From: Reinekea sp. G2M2-21
GTDB lineage: Bacteria > Pseudomonadota > Gammaproteobacteria > Pseudomonadales > Natronospirillaceae
DNA: 64,000 bases
Direction of reading: 5' to 3'
NCBI RefSeq assembly: GCF_015687175.1
Contig: NZ_JADPQG010000003.1
Span: 1-64,000 of the forward strand
Every line of letters starts with the position of its first letter. Position 1 is the stretch's first letter. The notes beneath the pieces were generated by a model. That model worked only from the letters and a program-made list of their open reading frames with translations, did no database searches and had not been told where the DNA came from. Both the position numbers and the translations under genes were made by a program. Below, piece after piece: positions 18,140-27,000 of the stretch.

Positions 18140-18795
18140 CAGCCGCAGGTCATGGCTGCTTTTACGGTCTCTATCAATTGCGCGGGTCGCTCGACAAAGT
18201 AATGGGCGCCCGCCTTTTTTAACACCTCGCTATTACCGTATCCCCACGCCACCGCAATCGTGGTCATATTCAGGTGGCGGCCGGCCTCAATATCAAACAC
18301 CGTGTCCCCGATCATGATCGTCTGTGCCGGCAGCAACTGCTCATCCTTTACGATTTTGGCCAATAGTTCCTTTTTATCTCCATAACGACCGTCTTCGTCG
18401 GAACCGTATACCCCTGCGAATAAGGAACCGAGTTGGTGAGATTCAATGATTTGTTGCGCGTAGCGCTGGTATTTTGCAGTGGCCACATATTGTTCGACGC
18501 CGACCTGTTGAAAATGGCGTAACACAGACTCAACATTATCGAATAAGGGACTGTCGAACATTTGCTGTTGATAGAAACCCCTATAGCTCTGTTTTGCGTC
18601 GGCTATATCCAGCGAATGGTGCAGATCCAACAAGACGGCCAACAACTCACTCAGTTCAGGCCCGATCCTGGAACGAATTCGAGACTCTGGCCACGGATCC
18701 TTACCGTATTGTTCTGCGGTCCGGTTCAGGCAACGAGCTATCGCGGGCATCGAGTCAATCAACGTCCCGTCCAGATCCCAAAGCAACGTAATCAC
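18136..18795 (-). CDS. HAD-superfamily phosphatase, phosphoglycolate phosphatase-like
   Basis: A 219-residue hydrolase. Motif I is DLDGTLIDS at residues 7-15, with nucleophile Asp7. Motif II is probably YVATAKYQRY, and motif III/IV GDKKELLAKI with MIGDTVFDIEAG. The helical cap follows motif I, as in the Gph/YqaB type. The substrate is not predictable; the family includes phosphoglycolate and pyrophosphate phosphatases. It lies 3 bp downstream of nadE and is probably co-transcribed. Confidence 0.85.
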   Translation of the reverse strand: MITLLWDLDGTLIDSMPAIARCLNRTAEQYGKDPWPESRIRSRIGPELSELLAVLLDLHHSLDIADAKQSYRGFYQQQMFDSPLFDNVESVLRHFQQVGVEQYVATAKYQRYAQQIIESHQLGSLFAGVYGSDEDGRYGDKKELLAKIVKDEQLLPAQTIMIGDTVFDIEAGRHLNMTTIAVAWGYGNSEVLKKAGAHYFVERPAQLIETVKAAMTCGC

Positions 18796-18798
18796 CCG

Positions 18799-20415
18799 CT
18801 AGACTCCCGGTTTCCAACCATGGGTAATCGGATACCGGCGATCGCGCCCAAAACCTCGTTTGGTCACCCGTACACCTTCTGGTGCCTGTCGGCGTTTATA
18901 CTCATTCAGATCGATCAAGCGGATGACCTTTCGGACGGTCTCAGCGTCGAAACCTGCATCTACAATCGAATTCAGGCTCTCGTCGTTTTCCACGTACCGG
19001 GCGATGATCTCGTCCAAAATTTCGTAAGGTGGCAAACTATCTTGATCCAGCTGGTCTGGAGCCAATTCGGCAGACGGTGGCCGCGAAATCACCCGCTCCG
19101 GGATGACCTCGCTTTGCTCATTGCGCCATCTGGATAGTTTATACACCCAAAGCTTGGGAACATCTTTCAAGCAGTTGTAACCACCGCACATGTCCCCGTA
19201 TAAGGTTGCGTAGCCAACCGCCATTTCGCTTTTGTTTCCGGTGGTTAACACCATATAGCCAAGCTTGTTGGACAACGCCATTAAAAACACACCTCGCATA
19301 CGCGACTGCATGTTTTGTTCGGTCACATCTACTGGTTTTCCTCCAAAAACAGGATTCAGGGTATGCAAGGCAGATTCGAATGCGTCTTTAATTGGCAAGA
19401 CTTCGTAGCGAATACCGAGTCGTTTAGCCTCGGATTCAGCATCGTCCATCGATATCTGGGCCGTATACTGGTACGGCATCATCACACCCATGACCCGATC
19501 GGCTCCTAAAGCGTCAACTGCAATCGCAGCACTCAAGGCGGAATCGATCCCCCCTGACATCCCCAATACCACGCCAGGAAAACCGTTTCGGTTCACATAG
19601 TCAGCCAGACCTAACTTCAATGCTTCGTAAAGTGCCGCTTCCGTCGATAATTGCGGAACGACTGCTGGTTCAACGACATTCCATCCTGATTCATTTTGAC
19701 GCAACTCGATCATTTTCAGATCTTCAGCAAATTCTGGCTGACTGGCGACCACTTTAGCTTCCGAATTCACCACAAAAGAGCCACCATCAAAAACCAGTTC
19801 GTCCTGACCGCCAACATGATTCACGTAGAGCGTCGTCATTGGCCATTGACTGACCACTTTTTTAACCTGAGCCTGACGTTCCGTGGTTCGATCGATCGAA
19901 AATGGGCTGCCGTTAATATTGATATTTATCTCAGCACCGGCCTCAAAAGCTCGCCGGGCGGGACCGTCATACCAGATGTCTTCACAGATACTCAGGCAAA
20001 ACGTCGCGCCTTTAAACTCAAACACACAGGTTTCGCTACCCTTTTGAAAGTAGCGTTTTTCATCGAATACCTGGTAATTGGGCAGATGTTGTTTCCGATA
20101 ATCGGCCAGCACTCGACCATGATCAATGACCATAGCTTTGTTGAAAAGTTTGCCATCTTCCCGTTGCGGATAGCCAACAACCATTGCGACTGGAAGGCGG
20201 GCATCAAACAACCGGTGCAGAGCATCACTGACTCGCTTACCCAAACTTGGGCGCAGCAACAAATCTTCCGGTGGGTAACCTGTTAGGGTCAGTTCCGGAA
20301 AAATGATCATGTCTGCGCCGGCATTCACCGCCTGCGTTGACAAGTCCAGTATTTTGTCGACGTTACCATCGATATCCCCCACCGGGAAACGAAACTGAGC
20401 AAGCGCTATCTTCAT
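18799..20415 (-). CDS. nadE: Glutamine-dependent NAD+ synthetase
   Basis: A 538-residue two-domain enzyme that amidates nicotinic acid adenine dinucleotide to NAD+. The N-terminal nitrilase-type glutaminase (about 1-250) has the catalytic triad segments FPELTLTGYPPEDLLLR, YRKQHLPNY and LSICEDIWYDGPA. The C-terminal synthetase has the PP-loop VLGMSGGIDSALSAAIAVDALG and LTTGNKSEMAVGY. The length is usual for the glutamine-dependent form. It is divergent from pilS. Confidence 0.95.
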   Translation of the reverse strand: MKIALAQFRFPVGDIDGNVDKILDLSTQAVNAGADMIIFPELTLTGYPPEDLLLRPSLGKRVSDALHRLFDARLPVAMVVGYPQREDGKLFNKAMVIDHGRVLADYRKQHLPNYQVFDEKRYFQKGSETCVFEFKGATFCLSICEDIWYDGPARRAFEAGAEINININGSPFSIDRTTERQAQVKKVVSQWPMTTLYVNHVGGQDELVFDGGSFVVNSEAKVVASQPEFAEDLKMIELRQNESGWNVVEPAVVPQLSTEAALYEALKLGLADYVNRNGFPGVVLGMSGGIDSALSAAIAVDALGADRVMGVMMPYQYTAQISMDDAESEAKRLGIRYEVLPIKDAFESALHTLNPVFGGKPVDVTEQNMQSRMRGVFLMALSNKLGYMVLTTGNKSEMAVGYATLYGDMCGGYNCLKDVPKLWVYKLSRWRNEQSEVIPERVISRPPSAELAPDQLDQDSLPPYEILDEIIARYVENDESLNSIVDAGFDAETVRKVIRLIDLNEYKRRQAPEGVRVTKRGFGRDRRYPITHGWKPGV

Positions 20416-20535
20416 ACCAATCTATGACCTGACATCTTAAATCCGGCTATTGTGAGGCTTATGTTGGATGGGAACAAGTTTCAAAGCACGCTCAGGCGTG
20501 TTTATAATGCCCCGTTCACTGTTAAGAATCTGTCT

Positions 20536-22128
20536 ATGGCTTTTTCCTTCGCACACCCATCCTATCGTGCACAACAGCTCCTGTTTGGTTTCGGTATCTT
20601 CCGCCTGATACTGTCGACTGGATTTTGCGTACTGGCGTTTATTCCCAATGCTGTCAGCGATATATTGCCGACATCCAATTTGGAATCGCTGCAATACGCA
20701 ACAATTTCATATCTGGTACTTTGTGTCATCGGAATGCTGATCACCGTGAATGAACAGTTATCTAAAACACCCGTTACGATTCTGTTAATCACCGATATTC
20801 TGTTGTTAATGTTAATCATGCGTTATGGCGGCGGGGTAGATTCCGGATTCGGCAACCTGATGCTCATCAGCGTCGGCATTGGCGGGCTACTGTTGCCTTT
20901 TCAGCAAAGCTTGCTAGTGGCAGCCATTGCGTCATCCACACTGGTGTACACTGAGATGCTACCGCTAGCGGGAGCCGGAAAAGACCTGTTACAGGCAGCT
21001 CTGCTAGGGGTTGGCTTTTTCACTGAAACGATTTTTTTGCAATACGTTGGCCACCGGGTTAAAACCACCGAGCAATTAGCCCGAGCACAGGCCGACACCA
21101 TCCTTGATTTGCGGCACTTGAATGAGTTAATCGTTCAAAGAATGCGCACGGGGATTATCGTGATTACCAATGAAGGCGCGATTAGACTGCTTAACGATGC
21201 CGCACGAGACTTGCTGAATATCACCGAGCAACGCCCCTTCTGGTTGTCAAAACCCATTTTCGACCGTCTGGAAGCCTGGCGCCAAGATGCAAATGCAACC
21301 ATTAAACCTTATCAGGCCGACCCAGATCACGCCTTAGTGAATATCAATTTCGCAAAACTGCAACCCACAGAATTCAGCGATCTGATCGTTTTTCTGGAGG
21401 ACACCGGGCGTATGCACCAACAGGCTCAGCAGCTAAAGCTCGCGTCATTGGGTCGGCTCACCGCGTCTATTGCGCACGAAATCCGTAATCCTTTAGGGGC
21501 TATCAGTCATGCTGCCCAGTTACTGGAAGAAGCCCCCGGCCTCGAAGCATCGGATGCTCGCCTGTTGGATATCATCCATACTCACACCCAGCGGGTTAAT
21601 AACATCATTGAAACCATCCTGGAACTCTCCCGTCGGCGCCCGGCCAACGTATCCGTCACCTCTATCTCAGGTTTAATCCATAATCTAATTCAGGAACGAG
21701 AGATGCAGACCAAAATGCACCGAGATCAAATCACCGTGGATAGATTGTCGGATCTGGAAATTGAGTTGGATGTGAACCAAATCAAACAAGTTTTACACAA
21801 TATCATCGATAATGGTCTGCGCTACAGCGAACAACACACCGGAAAGCGAACAGTGGTCGTCAGCTCTGGAATAATCAACGATACCGGGCAGCACTATCTA
21901 GATATCGAAGATCAGGGCCCCGGTGTACCGGCTGATCAGATTAAAAACCTTTTTGAACCTTTCTATACCACGGAAAATAGCGGCACCGGCCTGGGTCTCT
22001 ATATCGCCAAAGAGCTATGTGAAGCGAATCGGTTGCAATTATCATATGTGGATGACAAAACGGGAGGTTGTTTTAGACTCATCTTTTCCCATACCATCAC
22101 CAAACAAAACACTAATTATAAAGAATAG
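20536..22128 (+). CDS. pilS: PilS, membrane sensor kinase for type IV pilin transcription
   Basis: A 530-residue histidine kinase. About six membrane helices (residues 15-190) are followed by a PAS-like linker and the catalytic core. His314 is in SIAHEIRNPLGAISHAAQLLEE, which is almost identical to Pseudomonas PilS. N box NIIDNGLRYSEQ, G1 DIEDQGPGVP and G2 GTGLGLYIAKELCEAN are clear. I chose the ATG at 20536 since the N-terminus then matches PilS; an in-frame GTG at 20452 and ATG at 20461 are alternatives. It lies 12 nt before pilR. Confidence 0.93.
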   Translation: MAFSFAHPSYRAQQLLFGFGIFRLILSTGFCVLAFIPNAVSDILPTSNLESLQYATISYLVLCVIGMLITVNEQLSKTPVTILLITDILLLMLIMRYGGGVDSGFGNLMLISVGIGGLLLPFQQSLLVAAIASSTLVYTEMLPLAGAGKDLLQAALLGVGFFTETIFLQYVGHRVKTTEQLARAQADTILDLRHLNELIVQRMRTGIIVITNEGAIRLLNDAARDLLNITEQRPFWLSKPIFDRLEAWRQDANATIKPYQADPDHALVNINFAKLQPTEFSDLIVFLEDTGRMHQQAQQLKLASLGRLTASIAHEIRNPLGAISHAAQLLEEAPGLEASDARLLDIIHTHTQRVNNIIETILELSRRRPANVSVTSISGLIHNLIQEREMQTKMHRDQITVDRLSDLEIELDVNQIKQVLHNIIDNGLRYSEQHTGKRTVVVSSGIINDTGQHYLDIEDQGPGVPADQIKNLFEPFYTTENSGTGLGLYIAKELCEANRLQLSYVDDKTGGCFRLIFSHTITKQNTNYKE

Positions 22129-22140
22129 GATTTTCGCCTC

Positions 22141-23517
22141 ATGTCTGACACTCAACGCGTACTCATTATCGATGACGAACCTGATATTCGTGAATTACTC
22201 GAAATTACGCTAATGAGAATGGGCATCGAAAGTCAGGTGGCTATCGATGTTCATTCCGCGATTGCTGCCATTAAACAACATGAAGTCGACCTGATCCTGA
22301 CCGATATGCGCTTGCCTGACGGCAATGGCCTCGATGTAGTTCGCTATGTCGCCGAATTCAAACCTGACACACCAATCGCCGTCATTACCGCCCACGGCAA
22401 CATGGACCTAGCCATTGAATCTTTAAAGTCAGGCGCTTTCGACTTTGTGTCAAAGCCCGTGGATATTCATAAGCTGCGCAACTTGATCAACCAAGCACTG
22501 AAAGTAAAACAAGCGGTTAAGGACGCAAACACCGCTGCAGCTAAAAAACCGAGTACGGAAACCCTATCACTGGGCAACTCTGCCCCGATGCAAGCTCTAA
22601 GTAAGAAAATTCAGAAGCTCGCTGTGAGCCAGGCGCCAGTATTTATTCAAGGCGAATCCGGCACCGGCAAAGAACTGGCCGCCCGACAAATTCATTCACT
22701 GGGTCCCAGATCGGGGGGCGCTTTCGTCCCCGTCAACTGCGGAGCAATCCCGTCTGAACTAATGGAAAGCGAATTTTTTGGTCATAAGAAAGGTTCCTTT
22801 ACCGGAGCAACAGAAGACAAGCTCGGTTTTTTCCAAGCAGCGAATGGCGGAACTTTATTTTTAGATGAGGTCGCAGACTTACCGCTGACAATGCAAGTGA
22901 AACTCCTGCGTGCTATCCAGGAAAAGAAAGTCAGACCCATTGGGTCACAAACTGAAATTGACGTTGACGTGCGCTTGCTAAGTGCCACTCATAAAAATCT
23001 GGAAGCGATGGTTGATGCAGGGGAATTTAGACAAGATTTATTCTACCGTATAAACGTCATTTCTCTCCGCATTCCTGCACTGCGAGATCGTCATGAAGAT
23101 ATCCCGCTGTTATGCGACGCAATTTTGAAACGCATTGCGGATAACTACGAACTACCGGCAGCGAAACTCGAGACTAGAGCCAAGAAGGCTCTGGAGTTAT
23201 ACGGTTTTCCAGGCAATGTCCGCGAATTGGAAAACATCCTTGAACGCGCATTTGCCATGTGTGAAGACGATGTAATTACCGAGGATGATTTAAATCTGAA
23301 AGATGGTTCATCACAAACGGTTAAACCGCTCAATTCGACCAGCATTGGGGAGCGACCTGAAGGCGTGTCCTTAGAAGACTATTTAATGGACATTGAACGT
23401 AATGTAGTTGAGCAGGCACTCGAAGAAACTCGCTGGAACCGCACTGCCGCTGCTAAAAAACTAGGCATAACATTCAGGGCGTTACGGTATCGCTTGAAGA
23501 AACTAGGGTTGGATTAA
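22141..23517 (+). CDS. pilR: PilR, sigma-54-dependent response regulator
   Basis: A 458-residue NtrC-type activator. The receiver domain (1-120) has phospho-acceptor Asp55 in LILTDMRLPDG. The AAA+ domain (about 150-375) has Walker A GESGTGKE and the sigma-54 contact loop KGSFTGATED. The C-terminal Fis-type helix-turn-helix is NRTAAAKKLGITFRALRYRLKKL. In Pseudomonas it drives the major pilin promoter with RpoN. No major pilin gene is in the window. Confidence 0.95.
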   Translation: MSDTQRVLIIDDEPDIRELLEITLMRMGIESQVAIDVHSAIAAIKQHEVDLILTDMRLPDGNGLDVVRYVAEFKPDTPIAVITAHGNMDLAIESLKSGAFDFVSKPVDIHKLRNLINQALKVKQAVKDANTAAAKKPSTETLSLGNSAPMQALSKKIQKLAVSQAPVFIQGESGTGKELAARQIHSLGPRSGGAFVPVNCGAIPSELMESEFFGHKKGSFTGATEDKLGFFQAANGGTLFLDEVADLPLTMQVKLLRAIQEKKVRPIGSQTEIDVDVRLLSATHKNLEAMVDAGEFRQDLFYRINVISLRIPALRDRHEDIPLLCDAILKRIADNYELPAAKLETRAKKALELYGFPGNVRELENILERAFAMCEDDVITEDDLNLKDGSSQTVKPLNSTSIGERPEGVSLEDYLMDIERNVVEQALEETRWNRTAAAKKLGITFRALRYRLKKLGLD

Positions 23518-23527
23518 TGAAAGAACA

Positions 23528-23546
23528 GGGAACGCTTGGCGTTCCC
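23528..23546 (-). terminator. Hairpin between pilR and pilE
   Basis: A perfect 8-bp stem, GGGAACGC/GCGTTCCC, closes a TTG loop. On the minus strand it is followed by a T-rich TGTTCTTTCATT, so it more likely ends the pilE-side transcript. There is no T-run on the plus strand for pilR. Confidence 0.5.
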
Positions 23547-23565
23547 AAACATCTGCAATAGCTAG

Positions 23566-24054
23566 TTACCAACATGTACCCGCTGGATTCAAATTTCCGG
23601 CATTATCAAAAGATCTTTGACGGCCAACTGAATCCATTAGAAATATCGAACAAACCGTATCAGCCAATTGAGGACTATTGACAACAGGAGTTGCTGTTAA
23701 AGTGAAACACCTTGCACCAACACAGTCCAAGTCGATAGAGTCAATTACACCACCCGCATCTGGTGTTGGTATGGCTGCTGCTGAGTCATTAAACTCAATT
23801 GTTAATTGATAGAAGCCCTCATTAGATACATTTACTCCCCCGTTTATGTCAACCACAGAGTCAGTGTAGTTCCCAGTTCGAGTTAATATTCGCTCTTCCA
23901 TAGCTGCTGCTGCAACTAACATTACTGTTGCATCACTTCTTCGTGTTTCTTGCATATATTGGATGTAACGTGGATATGCTATAGCCGCAATCACGGTAAT
24001 TAATATACCGACAATCATTAGCTCAACAATGGTAAAACCTTTTTGTTTGTTCAT
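23566..24054 (-). CDS. pilE: PilE-type minor pilin
   Basis: A 162-residue type IV prepilin. The leader MNKQKG is cleaved before F in KG-FTIVELMIVGILITVIAAIAYPRYIQYMQE, and Glu5 of the mature protein is present. The C-terminal globular part has several cysteines (DLDCVGARCF, TVCSI, GTCW). The start is the internal ATG at 24052-24054, with AAGG about 8 nt upstream; 20 extra residues in the longer frame would precede the leader. It is last in the minor pilin operon, 10 nt after pilY1. Confidence 0.9.
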   Translation of the reverse strand: MNKQKGFTIVELMIVGILITVIAAIAYPRYIQYMQETRRSDATVMLVAAAAMEERILTRTGNYTDSVVDINGGVNVSNEGFYQLTIEFNDSAAAIPTPDAGGVIDSIDLDCVGARCFTLTATPVVNSPQLADTVCSIFLMDSVGRQRSFDNAGNLNPAGTCW

Positions 24055-24064
24055 ATTGAAAACC

Positions 24065-27000
24065 TTAAAACAAAATTTCAACTTCGCGCCACGATTGGCG
24101 GCCAGCCGCATCAACTACGCCTTCAGTTACTCGACGACAAATCATTTCACCGGTTGAAGACTGTACGAAAACACAGTTACCACCATCTGATTCATCCATC
24201 TCTTCCTCAGGCTTAATATTGGAATCATAAGCCATATCCAATAGCGTCACAGTCGAACTTGTTTCAAACACTGTAACCCCTGAAAACTCGCCTTCTCCTA
24301 AGTCGGAACTAACATCCACGATTTTTTCTAGGGTTCCATCACCGTCCAAATCGACATCGGTAGTAGATCCAAGGGCATCATACGCCAGCGCAGTCCCAGT
24401 CTCCCAGCTTGTGACATAAAGATTTGAACGACCATTTACGTCACATTGATCACCTGAAGGCAGATACTCTGTAAAAATCAACTGATCTTGATAAACCAGA
24501 GCTTCACGAAGCACGCGCCCAGTCGGCATGGAAGCATCATTGGTCAAATCACGATACCAACCTCCCTTAGCCGCTACTGCTTTAACCAAGTCTTTATAAT
24601 AAAGGACTTTGCTTCCTGCTATTGTCGGGTTTTCACCGTTGGCATCTAGAACACCGCCCAACGTTGTAATATTTAACTCCGTACTATCGACCAGATTTGA
24701 CTTATAGACTTCAGACCACAAGAATCCGCTGGTTGTATTTCTCGGCTCCATTATCCCATACATAGATTGCTGAACTTTCGACACACGATCTTCATTGACC
24801 AAGTATCGACCCGTTCCAAAGTGAACCCATCGATCGGCTTTAGGTGACCGAGTTAAAGTCGGTTTTGCAACAATTGGCTGTTGGGTATCCAGCATGACGC
24901 TTGGACTGATATCATCGGCATCGTCAATTGCCAAATAAGCACTACCACTTAAAGTGAGGTTCCAACGAAATAGTTTACCGGCTTGATCGCTCACTGAACT
25001 ACCAGAAACTGAACCAAAGTATACAGCATCAGTACTACCATCTTGATCCCAATCACTGCTTTCAAATCCAACTAAGTAGCTAGACGGAGCGTCGAGAATT
25101 TGCTTTTTATACAACTGTTTTTCGCCCAGATCGTATGAAAACACGTAGCCATCTTGCGAAGAAGTACTGTTGGCTGCCTGCCCTACACCGTGAGGCCAAG
25201 GACCGCTGCCGAATACCAAGTGCCATTCACTAGCCAATGGTAATTCGTAACCAGAATTAGTTGGCCGTCCGCTGGCGTCGTAAGTTATCGCAGTTGGTAT
25301 GTACCGTTTGACCAAAGTAGGTTTACTCAATGTCATCCCTAAATTGAAATCGGTAATCTCTGCAATCAATGTCGGTGGAAGTTCCGGATTGGTAACATCC
25401 AGTACTACAATTGCTGAACGAAGAACCTGAGTATCACCCGCGCTCCCGTCGTTATCATGATCGACGCTAATATCACCACCACCTTGCCTCATTGGAACAA
25501 CCAAAATTGTTCCCCAGCCACCTGGGTGATCACTGTCTTCATCAAAAATTCGAACATCAAAAGCCTGAGGTTCACCGTCGACATAAAACATGTGAGGATA
25601 GTCAGGTTCTGCTTGCCATCTCATATGCCCAAGTAAGTTTCTGGGCACATATGCCCATATTTCTGAGCCCAAAGAATGATCGTTTGGATCTTGTGCACAC
25701 CCCGTAGGCGAAGCGGAATTCAGGAAGCCATTACATACAGGATCCCAGTAACCGCCATTAAACGCATGTATCATGCCGTCATTGGAACCTACATATATCA
25801 TGCGACGTCTATCTTTATATTTTTTTGCAAACTCAGCATACGTTTGATCACCAAAAAAGCGATCATATGACTCTGTTGGGCGTTCGACAACAATTGGAGT
25901 ACTATGGACGATGTCGCCAAGACGCCACGTATCATCAATACTGTCTCCGTCAACATCAATCTGCCGTTCTCTCAAGCCAGAAACATCAATACCGCGAGTC
26001 CAGTTAATTAGGTTTTCAACATCTGTTAAATCAGAAGCGGAATATCCTAAATAACCACTCAAGAAAGCCGCATTGTTCTTTGTAAAAGGCACTACTTGTT
26101 CACAAGGGTCATTTATATCAGTTGTTGTTGGACAATCCTCGTAGTAGTAGGAACTGATAATATAACGTCCATCATCCGCTGCATCAGAATAAATGCGTTG
26201 ATCCTTAAGATCAGCATCAGCGACAAGGGCTAATTGTTTTGCTGCATTCCAAGTTGAAGATAGCTCTTCCAAGTCAACCAGCCCGCCAACTTTCACGGCT
26301 ACTTTCGCACTATTTCCGGTATTACCAAACAACGCATATCGCTGGAATTTCGTATCGTCCAGATTGGCATCGTATTTAATTTGAACGATAAAGTCGCCGG
26401 GAACTAAATTACCACCGGCATCATAATAAGGGGGCTCATCCAGCAACTTGTCACCATCAGAATCCTCTCGAATCAAACCAGCGCTGTCGACAAATAACGA
26501 ATGCAACTGTCCAACCCAGGTTACAGATGAATTACCTCGAGTCAGCTTTGGAAAGTAAACAGCCTGATAGATAGCACCGTTACCTGACGCTCGGTTTGCA
26601 ACTACCGCTGCATTTGACCCCGACGATAGTCGTTCGACGATAGTGTTAAAAACTCGACCCAATTGATCTTCTAATGTATTTGGATTGCGGACTTTATAGT
26701 AATTGTCAGGTATTCCATCAGATCCGGCAAAACCCGTTTCGTTGATCAGGTTATCCCACTCTTTGGTTGAATCGGGCGCTACTGTATCTTTTGTCGGATC
26801 ACCATCAAGATCCTCCAACTCAGTAAAACCTCCATATTTGGCGGCTAAATACAATTGAGACTTCAACAGATCGGCAACAGCGACAGTAGGATCAATTGTA
26901 TGAATTGCAGTTTCACGCGTCGGACCGTTTGCTGCCGGATCCCAATTAAGGTCCGTTGCTCTACCATCCTGGCCATTCGACTTATCACTCCAGCCGGTTT